Assembly: GCA_013696185.1 (NCBI GenBank)
Contig: JACCZA010000095.1
Location: forward strand, 1-10,891
From: Actinomycetota bacterium
GTDB lineage: Bacteria > Actinomycetota > Thermoleophilia > Gaiellales > Gaiellaceae
Length of the DNA: 10,891 nucleotides
Direction of reading: 5' to 3'
Below, piece after piece: positions 1-5,752 of this stretch. The position numbers were made by a program, and so were the translations under genes. The stretch's first letter is position 1. Every line of letters begins with the position of its first letter. The notes below the pieces were generated by a model. That model ran no database searches. It was not told the origin of the DNA and was given only the letters and a program-made list of their open reading frames with translations.

Positions 1-210
1 GGCGAGGCCGAAGCCGTCGGGCGAGGAGGCGCGGTAGGGGTCGGTCGAGGCTCCGATCGTGTACAGGATGAGGTCTCGCAAAGCGTCGGCGCGACTGGCC
101 GTCCCCTCACCGGCTTCGGCTCCGCCGCGGCCGACCACGAACGCCACAGCGGCGATCGCACCCACACCGGCGATCGCGATCGCGAGAACACCGGCTGTGC
201 GCTGGCGCAT
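1..210 (-). CDS. N-terminal part of an exported or membrane-anchored protein, unknown function (runs off left edge)
   Basis: Reading leftward from the ATG at 210-208 there is an open frame of 70 residues that reaches the window edge without a stop. It begins MRQRTAG, followed by a hydrophobic Ala/Val/Ile stretch at about residues 6-27, then a Gly/Ala/Glu/Ser-rich linker. This is the layout of a signal peptide or single N-terminal membrane anchor with the rest outside the membrane. The visible mature part (through RADALRDLILYTIGASTDPY, about residues 40-59) does not identify a family. GAGGG lies one base before the ATG, a rather tight Shine-Dalgarno. The in-frame stop upstream (TAG near 265) leaves no better start. 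The frame running the other way over this stretch is Ala/Arg/Pro-rich and looks like a shadow. Function is unknown. Confidence 0.6.
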   Translation of the reverse strand, partial: MRQRTAGVLAIAIAGVGAIAAVAFVVGRGGAEAGEGTASRADALRDLILYTIGASTDPYRASSPDGFGLA

Positions 211-449
211 ACCCTCATTACGTCGCCGGAACTTCGTCGAGTCCCGGTCGCGCTCCGCAAGCGCCTACGCGCCTGTGCTCGCGCCCTCCCGATCGTACGC
301 CGCCTGCCACGGCGGGTCGTCCCGAGCCGGACACCGCGCGCCACGCCCACGGGCCCACTTGACGGACTACACGCGAGCGTTACCCGCGACCGGCGCAACG
401 GTAACGCATCGCGGCCAACGATCCCAAGTCGCGTTCACCGCTCCACCCG
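211..449. other. Intergenic region containing an 8-bp perfect inverted repeat
   Basis: These 239 bases separate the partial exported gene from the end of the NERD-like gene. I see no convincing coding frame. The only clear structure is the inverted repeat at 377-407, listed separately. A weak minus-strand promoter (TTGGGA at 427-422, 18-base spacer, TACCGT at 403-398) would fall across that repeat and point toward the partial gene. It is a pattern match only. Confidence 0.4.
377..407. repeat. Perfect inverted repeat GCGTTACC-N15-GGTAACGC
   Basis: GCGTTACC at 377-384 is exactly complementary to GGTAACGC at 400-407, with a 15-base GC-rich spacer. There is no T-tract on either side, so it does not look like a normal intrinsic terminator. 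The two half-sites are AT-richer than their surroundings and are spaced by roughly two helical turns centre to centre, which is how many dimeric regulators bind. It sits about 170 bases upstream of the partial minus-strand gene and 43 bases past the NERD-like stop. Operator is my preferred reading, by inference only. Confidence 0.45.
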
Positions 450-830
450 TCACGGCCGGCGACCTGCAACTTCCTGAAGAGCGGCCACGAGGGCCGCTCG
501 CTGCGGCGCGTTCACCTTCTCGGACAGCTCGGATAGCCAGGGCACGAGCTGGTCGCCACGGAGATAGACGACAGGTGCGCGCGAACCGAGCCGACCTTCG
601 AGTGCCTGGTTGATCTGCTTCGCACTCGAACGAAAGATGCCGCCGGGGTAGCTCACACGCCCCGCCCGCAGGGCGTCTCCGCCGGCGGCCACCGTGCCGC
701 TCAGGGACTTCGAGTCGAGAAGGAAGACGCCAGGCGGGCCGACGAGAACATGATCCCAATTACCGCGGGGCCGATCCAGATCATGAATCGCTGCCTGCGC
801 CTGGGCGTAGCCAGAGACGCTACCCGTCAC
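450..830 (-). CDS. Short NERD (nuclease-related) domain protein, possibly a remnant
   Basis: The 126-residue frame carries a clear NERD-like core: HDLDRPRGNWDHVLVGPPGV at residues 16-35, then FLLDSKSLSG at 36-45. Asp26, Asp39 and Lys41 match the D...(D/E)xK residues of this endonuclease-like fold. The C-terminal part (VVYLRGDQLVPWL, about 87-99, then NAPQRAALVAAL) resembles the end of actinobacterial NERD proteins. The GTG at 830-828 was chosen because a GGGAGAGGG Shine-Dalgarno lies just upstream. Two parts look missing compared with the usual domain: the first helix with its conserved Glu, and a core strand between LGSRAP and VVYLRGD (about residues 82-88). In-frame codons just upstream of the GTG read ARERAAV, which resembles that first helix, but no start codon serves them. 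Either a compact variant or a decaying gene; nuclease activity is doubtful. Confidence 0.6.
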   Translation of the reverse strand: MTGSVSGYAQAQAAIHDLDRPRGNWDHVLVGPPGVFLLDSKSLSGTVAAGGDALRAGRVSYPGGIFRSSAKQINQALEGRLGSRAPVVYLRGDQLVPWLSELSEKVNAPQRAALVAALQEVAGRRP

Positions 831-901
831 CGCCGCCCTCTCCCGGGCATGCCGGTGATCGACGGCACGAGCTCGCCGTAAGAGCCCCGGTCGGTGCGTA
901 C

Positions 902-914
902 TACGCTCCGCCGG
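902..914 (+). promoter_or_regulatory. Candidate -10 box for leaderless transcription of the DUF3800 gene
   Basis: TACGCT at 902-907 is followed by six bases and then the GTG start at 914. This places the first transcribed base on the start codon itself. No Shine-Dalgarno is present in front of this GTG, which supports leaderless translation. No recognisable -35 box is seen at 16-18 bases upstream. The same geometry recurs at 4584 and 10272. Confidence 0.5.
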
Positions 915-1636
915 TGCACCTGCTCTTCCTCGACGAGAGCGGCAAGATCGACCAGGGCGGCCTCTTCGCGCTCGGCGGGATCGCAGTGCGCGACACCGAC
1001 TGGCCCGAGCTTCGTCGGATGTGGCAGAAGACGCTGTCCGCGGCCGCCTGGCCACTCGACCGCGAGCTCAAGTGGCACGGGATCCGCAGGGGTGAGGTTC
1101 CGCCGGCGCTTGCAGACGCGATCTTCAAAGCGTTGGCTGCGTCACCCTTCACCGCGTACGTCACCCTGCTCGACCTCGAGCTCGGCCCACAGCGCGAGCC
1201 CGAGTTCTTCCGCAGCCCGGAGGACATCTACGCAACCGGGCTGATGTTCCTCGCCGAGCGCTTCCACCATCTGCTCGACGCCGAGGACGACCTCGGCCTG
1301 ATCGTCGTCGACAGCCGCTTCCGCGAGGACGACCGCCGCCTACGCCGCTTCTTCTCCGACCTGACGAAGGACGGCACGCCATACATGCAGCTGCCGCGCA
1401 TCGTCGAAGGGCTCTTCCTCGGCCCGAGCAACTACTCGATCGGACTCCAGTGCGCCGATCTGATCGTGGCCATGACCGCGAACGCCGAGCGTGGCCCCGG
1501 CCAGGGCCGCGGCTACCTCAAGCAGCTACTACCGCGCTTCGCCGTGCATCCCGCGACGGGGGAGCTCGAGGGGGTCGGCCTCAAGCGCTTTCCCGAGCTG
1601 GTTCCGCGCGAGCACGGACGTCACCGGCTGTTCTGA
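914..1636 (+). CDS. DUF3800 family protein
   Basis: The 240-residue product starts MHLLFLDESGK, the signature opening of DUF3800 proteins (Asp7-Glu8-Ser9-Gly10). It continues with ELKWHGIR at about 51-58, an acidic VVDSRFREDD at 131-140 and GLQCADLIVAM at 177-187, the usual C-terminal Q-x-A-D motif. The spread of conserved acidic residues suggests a metal-dependent fold, possibly RNase H-like, but no activity is established for the family. DUF3800 genes are often found in defence or mobile regions. The GTG at 914 is favoured because translation from it begins directly with the family motif and because a -10 box lies exactly where a leaderless start needs it. The gene is divergent from the NERD-like gene (83 bases between starts) and its last 16 bases overlap the end of the gene on the other strand. 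Length and motifs look intact. Confidence 0.85.
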   Translation: MHLLFLDESGKIDQGGLFALGGIAVRDTDWPELRRMWQKTLSAAAWPLDRELKWHGIRRGEVPPALADAIFKALAASPFTAYVTLLDLELGPQREPEFFRSPEDIYATGLMFLAERFHHLLDAEDDLGLIVVDSRFREDDRRLRRFFSDLTKDGTPYMQLPRIVEGLFLGPSNYSIGLQCADLIVAMTANAERGPGQGRGYLKQLLPRFAVHPATGELEGVGLKRFPELVPREHGRHRLF

Positions 1637-2739
1637 TCGTCCCCCAGCCCCCATGACGTGCCCAGCAGGAGTGGGTGGCCTCGCGGCAGGCCGAAGAAGT
1701 CCGCCACGACGGTGCGAACGAGGCTGACGATCGCGGCGTAGTCGTCCTCGCTCGCCGGATGGAAGACGCGGAAGAGGTTCTGATCCTCGTACTCGGGTGC
1801 TTCGAAGCCGAGTAAGAGCAGCTTCGCGATGTCGTCGCCGGTGAACGAATGCTCCTGCGCGAGGTACTTGTTGTGCACGACCTCGCAGAAGAGACCGCCC
1901 TCGTCGACCGCGAACTGGACGTAGTAGTTCCGCGGCTCGTCGGCTCTGAGAATCATGCATTTGGCGAAGTAGTCCCCCCGCTCGCCGTAGGCGACGAGCT
2001 GCTGGAGCGCGCCCACGATCGCGCGATCGTCCGCGCCGGTCGAGAGCGCGTCTTCGACCGTGTACGTCCCGGAGTCGCGTGCGAAAGCGAGCGCCCGCGA
2101 GAAGGCGAGCACGGCGGCGACCTCGACCTCCGCGTAGTCAAGTGCAGCATCGGCCTCCTTGACGGCGTCCTCGAAGTGGCCGGCACGACGCAGGAGGTCG
2201 ACGAGTACCGCGCAACCGACGGACGGGTCTTCATAGAGCGCGTCTCCCTCCGTCTGGGACTCGCACAGCCGCTCGGCGGCCAGCAACCGGCAGCGGACGG
2301 CCGCTTCGCGCGCGTTCTCGTCGTCACACACCCAGGCGGCCTCGATCGCGTTGCGCGTTGCCCAAGCCTCCTCCTCGAGCTCCTCGAAGATCAGCGACGA
2401 ACAGAGGAAAGACCTGGCGAGGTCCGGCAAGTCCGCGTCCACGAGAAGCGCGCGGTAGGAGGGGCTCTCGACGATCTCGTGCGTGTACGCCGTTCCCTCC
2501 TCGATGGTGGGCGCGCAGTACCCGCACCAGCCGCAGCGCTGCACCCAGGCGAAGATCGAGCTGCGCTCCGGCTCGGCCGGCCGGAGATCCAGATCGGGTG
2601 AGCCGAAGCTACTCGTGCTGGTCACCACCGTGACCGAGCTGGATTCACGGCAGAGCGCGCACGTTACGACCTCCTCGTGCATCGTCGTCACTACAGGTGA
2701 GTCAACCGTCGCGGGAACCCGTCTTACTGCTGCGCTCAC
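1621..2739 (-). CDS. Two-part protein: zinc-ribbon/DUF2225-like N-terminal half fused to a TY-Chap-like (YbjN-type) chaperone domain
   Basis: The 372-residue product has two recognisable halves. Residues about 25-80 hold CxxC pairs (Cys27/Cys30; Cys69/Cys72, with Cys75 nearby) flanking FGSPDLDLRP and WVQRCGWCGY, as in DUF2225-like proteins that bind zinc. Residues about 95-225 are acidic and helical, with a TPR-like look (LLRRAGHFEDAVKEADAAL). From about 255 the sequence changes to NYYVQFAVDEGGLFCEVVHN and YLAQEHSFTGDDIAKLLLLG, then NLFRVFH and a final helix to FFGLP near 351. This resembles the TY-Chap/YbjN peptide-binding chaperone domains of actinobacteria. The GTG at 2739 follows GAGGA four bases upstream; Met20 is a weaker alternative. 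No partner is adjacent on the same strand. The role may be recognition of a peptide or protein client, by inference. Fold-level assignments are from pattern memory. Confidence 0.75.
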   Translation of the reverse strand: MSAAVRRVPATVDSPVVTTMHEEVVTCALCRESSSVTVVTSTSSFGSPDLDLRPAEPERSSIFAWVQRCGWCGYCAPTIEEGTAYTHEIVESPSYRALLVDADLPDLARSFLCSSLIFEELEEEAWATRNAIEAAWVCDDENAREAAVRCRLLAAERLCESQTEGDALYEDPSVGCAVLVDLLRRAGHFEDAVKEADAALDYAEVEVAAVLAFSRALAFARDSGTYTVEDALSTGADDRAIVGALQQLVAYGERGDYFAKCMILRADEPRNYYVQFAVDEGGLFCEVVHNKYLAQEHSFTGDDIAKLLLLGFEAPEYEDQNLFRVFHPASEDDYAAIVSLVRTVVADFFGLPRGHPLLLGTSWGLGDDQNSR

Positions 2740-2800
2740 ATCTTCCTCGCAGCCAGATCTCCTGTGGCCGAAGCAGACCAGCCAATCTGGACTGACTTCC

Positions 2801-2815
2801 GACGCGACGCGACGC
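2801..2815. repeat. Three tandem copies of GACGC
   Basis: Positions 2801-2815 are GACGC repeated three times in the gap upstream of the minus-strand gene starting at 2739. It is short and GC-rich and may be chance. It lies where that gene's promoter would be expected. Confidence 0.3.
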
Positions 2816-2890
2816 GGCTCTCGTGCTCACGATGCACTGCGTACGACCGTTCTCCGAAGGCAGCGCGGGGCGCAGCTGTTGCGCGCGGGC

Positions 2891-2925
2891 GTGAGGTCGG
2901 GCCCCGTGCGCGGCGAGACCCGACC
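2891..2925 (-). terminator. Hairpin after the SRPBCC gene, possible terminator
   Basis: GAGGTCGGG at 2891-2899 pairs perfectly with CCCGACCTC at 2917-2925, with a 17-base loop. It begins 20 bases past the stop of the minus-strand SRPBCC gene. There is no T-run after it in that direction, so it is not a textbook intrinsic terminator. Hairpins without T-tracts are common at gene ends in high-GC actinobacteria. The rest of the 2740-2944 gap shows no coding frame I believe. Confidence 0.4.
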
Positions 2926-2944
2926 TCTGCGAACGAGAGCCGCT

Positions 2945-3412
2945 CTAGCTCGTCGCGTCCTGCTCCACCTCGCCGCGCCACGCGCCCGTCTCGGTGCCGC
3001 GGCTCTCGACCAACTCCTTGAACCGCTCGAGGTCGCCCTTGACGCGCCGCTCGTCGGCGTCGATCAGGTGGCCGACCCGCTCGACGATGCCCTCCGGCTC
3101 GTAGTCCATCTGCACCATCAGCTTCGTCTTCGACTCGCCCAGCCGGTGGAACGTGACAACGCCGGCGTTCATCTTGCCGTCGGTCGCCTTCCAGGCCACG
3201 CGCTCGTCGGGATTCTGCTCCGTGATCTCCGCATCCCACTCGTGGCGCTTGCCCGCGATCTCGGCGACCCAGTGCACGTGGGTGTCGTCGAGCTGCTTCA
3301 CCGACTCCACGCCCTCCATGAACTGGGGGAACTCCTCGAACTGCGTCCACTGGTTGTAAGCGGTGCGGACTGGCACCTCGACCTCGATCGACTGCTCGAT
3401 CTTCCCTGCCAT
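2945..3412 (-). CDS. SRPBCC family protein (polyketide cyclase/dehydrase-like)
   Basis: The 155-residue product fits the START/Bet v1-like SRPBCC fold. It begins MAGKIEQSIEVEVPVRTAYN, the typical first strand followed by the helix with QWTQFEEFPQFMEGVESV (21-38). The alternating beta region HVHWVAEIAGKRHEWDAEI (45-63) follows, and the long C-terminal helix is at about 115-140 (DADERRVKGDLERFKELVE). These proteins bind small hydrophobic ligands. This subgroup (cyclase/dehydrase, COG5637-like) has no fixed substrate and is often stress-associated. The start is well supported by GAGGAG five bases before the ATG. The last 20 residues are charged and probably disordered. It is divergent from the secreted-protein gene at 3605. 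No key residue is obviously missing, but the family has no single catalytic motif. Confidence 0.88.
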   Translation of the reverse strand: MAGKIEQSIEVEVPVRTAYNQWTQFEEFPQFMEGVESVKQLDDTHVHWVAEIAGKRHEWDAEITEQNPDERVAWKATDGKMNAGVVTFHRLGESKTKLMVQMDYEPEGIVERVGHLIDADERRVKGDLERFKELVESRGTETGAWRGEVEQDATS

Positions 3413-3436
3413 GATGCTCCTCTCGTTGGGGGCGGC

Positions 3437-3530
3437 ACGGTATGAGCGCCCGCCCGACTCCTCGACAATACCTCGCCAATCTTCACGGCGACGAGGGGAA
3501 GGCGGCGTACCCGAATCAGGTACCCCGAAC
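3437..3530 (-). promoter_or_regulatory. Candidate promoters of the SRPBCC gene, one resembling a stress-sigma site
   Basis: On the minus strand GTTC at 3530-3527, a 14-base spacer and GGGTAC at 3512-3507 resemble the GTTT/GGGTA layout of sigma-B/sigma-F type promoters. A nearer TACCGT box at 3442-3437 would give an 18-base leader that still includes the Shine-Dalgarno. Which, if either, is used cannot be decided from sequence. The same stretch contains two imperfect 13-base direct repeats (3507-3519 and 3520-3532, 9 of 13 positions equal) that could instead bind a regulator of the divergent pair. Confidence 0.3.
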
Positions 3531-3604
3531 GGACCACCGTACGCTCCACGCGCCCCCCCGCCGTGCCGATTGCGAGAGGGTCAACGCCGTTTCGCAGGAG
3601 ACCA

Positions 3605-4507
3605 ATGCTGTTTCGCTCACTCGCTCTCGCCATCGCTGTCCTCGCCCTCGCAGCTCTCTCGGGGGAGGCCCGCGGTTCCGAGCTGATCGACCGCAACGCG
3701 CAGGGCGTGAAGCTCGCGGTGAACGCGCAGGGCCAGGCGCTCCTCACCTTCCGGGCACGCGGCCGCACCTGGCACGTGCTGGCCTGGGGCGCGGTCGACG
3801 CGATCGCGCCGACGCAGGCCCGCAAGCAGGTGAAGTTCAAGCTCGACTACTCCGGGGGCTACGGGACGTACAAGCGAGACGTCTGGAAGACGTTCTCGAA
3901 CGTCTGCGGCAAGTACACCGGCGAGGCCACGCTCGGCTGGCTGGTCGCGGCCTGCACCGCGCCCGACGGCTCGCACTGGGCGCTCCAGAGCTGGCAGCGA
4001 GGGCTGCCGAACTACGGGCTGCGTCCGAGCGCAAAGCAGGCGGTCTGGGAGCTCCGCCTCTCCCACTGGACCGGCGAGCCCGGACAGCTCGAGATCGGGC
4101 TCGACTGGGCCTACCGGCGCTTCGACCACCTCTTCGGCAACCTCACCTACCGCGGCGAGGCAGTGCACGGCTTCCGCTCGACGCCGTCGGGCATGCCGCT
4201 CGACACCTTCGGCCGGAACCTGTACGTCGACACCTACGGCTCCGAGTACGGCGCCGGCTGGCAGCGGGAGAACAGCTTCCTGACGCAGAAGCCGACCGGC
4301 ACGTTCTGCTACGGCTTCTTCCCCCACGGCGGCCGGCCGTCGGGCAAGGGGGCGCGCTACCGCGCGACCGTGATCGGTCCCGGCGTGACGCCCGACCTGC
4401 TCTGGCAGTCAGACGCTCGCGGTCCCTACGACCGCACTCTCGACCTGACGGCGAACTTCGAGCAGCTCATGCTCTTCCCCATCGGAGGCAACTGCAGGTC
4501 GAACTGA
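3605..4507 (+). CDS. Secreted protein of unknown function with four cysteines
   Basis: The 300-residue product starts MLFRSLALAIAVLALAALSG, a signal peptide, with probable cleavage near residues 23-25 (EARG/SEL). The mature part is rich in Trp, Tyr, Gly and Arg and looks like an all-beta domain. Notable stretches are LLTFRARGRTWHVLAWGAV (46-64), DGSHWALQSWQRGLPNYGL (121-139) and WELRLSHWTG (148-157). The four cysteines, at 101, 117, 235 and 297, are enough for two disulfide bonds, as expected outside the cell. I recall similar uncharacterised proteins from Thermoleophilia genomes but cannot name a domain. AGGAG at 3596-3600 sits four bases before the ATG and fixes the start; an upstream in-frame ATG at 3563 would put an Arg-rich tail before the signal peptide and is rejected. 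Function unknown; carbohydrate or cell-surface binding is only a guess. Confidence 0.8.
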   Translation: MLFRSLALAIAVLALAALSGEARGSELIDRNAQGVKLAVNAQGQALLTFRARGRTWHVLAWGAVDAIAPTQARKQVKFKLDYSGGYGTYKRDVWKTFSNVCGKYTGEATLGWLVAACTAPDGSHWALQSWQRGLPNYGLRPSAKQAVWELRLSHWTGEPGQLEIGLDWAYRRFDHLFGNLTYRGEAVHGFRSTPSGMPLDTFGRNLYVDTYGSEYGAGWQRENSFLTQKPTGTFCYGFFPHGGRPSGKGARYRATVIGPGVTPDLLWQSDARGPYDRTLDLTANFEQLMLFPIGGNCRSN

Positions 4508-4519
4508 ACTCGAACGCCC

Positions 4520-4542
4520 GTCGGTCGCCCAGCGACGCCGAC
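4520..4542 (+). terminator. Hairpin after the secreted-protein gene, possible terminator
   Basis: GTCGGTCGC at 4520-4528 pairs with the arm at 4532-4542 (nine base pairs with a two-base bulge at 4537-4538 and a three-base loop). It begins 13 bases after the stop at 4507. There is no T-tract, so termination is inferred from position and stem quality only. Confidence 0.35.
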
Positions 4543-4583
4543 GCCTCCCGCGTAGGGTCGTGAGGCGCCGGCGGATCGATTCG

Positions 4584-4596
4584 TATGATCGGGCGG
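4584..4596 (+). promoter_or_regulatory. Strong -10 box placing the transcription start on the GTG of the flavin reductase gene
   Basis: TATGAT at 4584-4589, one base from the TATAAT consensus, is followed by six bases and then GTG at 4596. It is the best -10 match in the window. A poor -35 (GTGAGG at 4560-4565, 18-base spacer) may be present. There is no Shine-Dalgarno between the box and the GTG, so a leaderless transcript is likely. It would carry the flavin reductase and HAD genes. Confidence 0.6.
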
Positions 4597-5072
4597 TGGT
4601 CACGGGGGACGAGCTGCGTGAGGCGATGCGCCGCTTCGCCCCCGGGATCGCCGTCGTCACGCTGAACGCCGGGGGACTGCGGCTCGGCATCACCGTCGCC
4701 TCGCTCGTCTCCCTCTCGCTCGAGCCCCCGCTCGTCGGCGTCTCGGTCGGCACGTCCTCGAGCGCGCACGAGCCCTTGCGCGAGGCCGGCCAGTTCGTCG
4801 TCAACCTCCTCGCCGGGGACCAGGAGCGAGTCGCCCAGCACTTCGCACGCAGCGGCGTGCCGCCGATCGCGCTCTGGTCCGGGATCTCGCTGCGCGAGAG
4901 CCCCCAGTCCGAGCCGCAGCTCGAGGGCGCGCTCGCCTGGATTACCTGCCGGACACGGGACGAGCTCGACGCGGGCGACCACACGATCTTCGTCGGCGAG
5001 GTGCTGTCCCTGGAGCTCGGCCGGCCCGGGGCTGCGCTCGTCTACGTCGGCGGCGGCTACCGGAGCGTCTGA
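4596..5072 (+). CDS. Flavin reductase-like FMN-binding split-barrel protein
   Basis: The 158-residue product matches flavin reductase-like (HpaC/DIM6) proteins in length and order of motifs. RRFAPGIAVVTLN is at 12-24, then GITVASLVSLSLEPPLVGVSV at 31-51 (the flavin-binding 'G-x-T-x-x-S' strand and 'S-x-x-P-P' turn), GQFVVNLLA at 65-73 and GDHTIFVGEVLSLEL at 127-141. These proteins bind FMN and many pass NAD(P)H electrons to free flavin for a partner monooxygenase. No monooxygenase is visible here, so the partner is unknown; an F420- or FMN-using oxidoreductase role is also possible. GTG 4596 is chosen because family alignment begins there and the -10 box leaves no room for anything upstream. 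The HAD gene starts five bases after its stop, so the two are almost certainly one operon. Confidence 0.87.
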   Translation: MVTGDELREAMRRFAPGIAVVTLNAGGLRLGITVASLVSLSLEPPLVGVSVGTSSSAHEPLREAGQFVVNLLAGDQERVAQHFARSGVPPIALWSGISLRESPQSEPQLEGALAWITCRTRDELDAGDHTIFVGEVLSLELGRPGAALVYVGGGYRSV

Positions 5073-5077
5073 TCGGC

Positions 5078-5728
5078 GTGCTCGCAGCCGTCGTGTTCGA
5101 CCTGGACGGCGTCCTGCTCGACACCGAGGAGATCTGGGACGAGGTGCGAGAGGCGCTCGTGGGCGAGCGGGGCGGCCGCTGGTCCGGTCGCGCGCAGGCC
5201 GACATGATGGGCATGAGCTCGCGCGAGTGGTCCCGCTACATGCACGACGAGCTCGGCCTCGCCGAGGCGCCGGAGGAGATCAGCGCCGAGGTGGTGGGGC
5301 GCATGCTGGAGCGATATCGCCGGCGGCTCCCCCTGATCGACGGCGCGCTCGCCGCGGTCGAGCGCCTCGCTGCGCGCTGCCCGCTCGCGCTCGCCTCGTC
5401 GTCCAACCGCGAGCTGATCGACACGTTCGTGCAGGAGACGGCCCTGGAGCAGATCTTCCGCGTGACCGTGTCCTCGGAGGAGGTCGGGCGCGGCAAGCCG
5501 GCGCCCGACGTCTTCCTCGAGGCGGCCCGCCTCCTCGGCGTCGACCCGCGCTCCTGCACCGCGGTGGATGACTCCTCCAGCGGCCTGCTGGCAGCGCGGG
5601 CTGCAGGCATGCGCGTCGTCGCGATCCCGAACCGGGCCTTCCCGCCGAGCGAGGAGGCGCTCGCGGCCGCTGACGTCGTGCTCGAGCGCGTCGGCGAGCT
5701 GACCGCCGCCGTGGTCGAGCACCCGTGA
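5078..5728 (+). CDS. HAD-superfamily phosphatase, beta-phosphoglucomutase/phosphatase-like (subfamily IA)
   Basis: All four HAD motifs are present in 216 residues. Motif I is FDLDGVLLDT with nucleophile Asp8 and acid/base Asp10; motif II is the ASSSN around Ser107-109; motif III is Lys140 in GRGKPAPDVF; motif IV is AVDDSSSGL with Asp164/Asp165. The helical cap lies between about residues 15 and 85. Motif IV usually reads E-D-S in this subfamily, so Asp164 is a conservative change. Likely reactions are hydrolysis of a sugar phosphate or similar small phosphoester, or mutase activity; the substrate cannot be told. GTG at 5078 starts five bases after the flavin reductase stop, with no strong Shine-Dalgarno, suggesting translational coupling. 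The stop is 24 bases from the convergent fabF stop. Confidence 0.9.
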   Translation: MLAAVVFDLDGVLLDTEEIWDEVREALVGERGGRWSGRAQADMMGMSSREWSRYMHDELGLAEAPEEISAEVVGRMLERYRRRLPLIDGALAAVERLAARCPLALASSSNRELIDTFVQETALEQIFRVTVSSEEVGRGKPAPDVFLEAARLLGVDPRSCTAVDDSSSGLLAARAAGMRVVAIPNRAFPPSEEALAAADVVLERVGELTAAVVEHP

Positions 5729-5752
5729 CGTAGACGCGTCGCCGGCGCTGCG

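Noticed and set aside
152..183. Three GCGATCGC octamers, recalling the HIP1 repeat of cyanobacteria.
   Set aside because: They encode the Ala/Ile stretch of the signal peptide in the partial gene. The clustering is explained by codon use and other features do not suggest a cyanobacterium.
827..1078. Minus-strand open frame beginning MPLELAVEWPGGRGQ, considered as the missing first part of the NERD gene through a frameshift.
   Set aside because: Most of it is antisense to the DUF3800 coding region, and it lacks the helix pattern expected at the start of a NERD domain.
2015..2030. Perfect 16-base palindrome ACGATCGC/GCGATCGT.
   Set aside because: It lies inside the coding region for DDRAIVG of the fusion protein. 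CGATCG-rich words recur in this genome through codon choice, for example near 152-183 and 9510-9530.
2483..3445. 320-residue plus-strand open frame across the SRPBCC gene.
   Set aside because: It is antisense to a well-supported gene, is rich in Arg/Leu/Val as expected of a complement frame, and has no Shine-Dalgarno at its start.
3442..4563. Alternative long plus-strand frame overlapping the secreted-protein gene.
   Set aside because: It is Arg/Ala-rich without signal peptide or motifs. The frame starting at 3605 has a strong Shine-Dalgarno, a signal peptide and a balanced composition.
5729..5752. Short GC-rich dyads between the convergent HAD and fabF stops, considered as a terminator.
   Set aside because: The stems are only a few bases long, compete with one another and have no T-tract, so no terminator can be supported.
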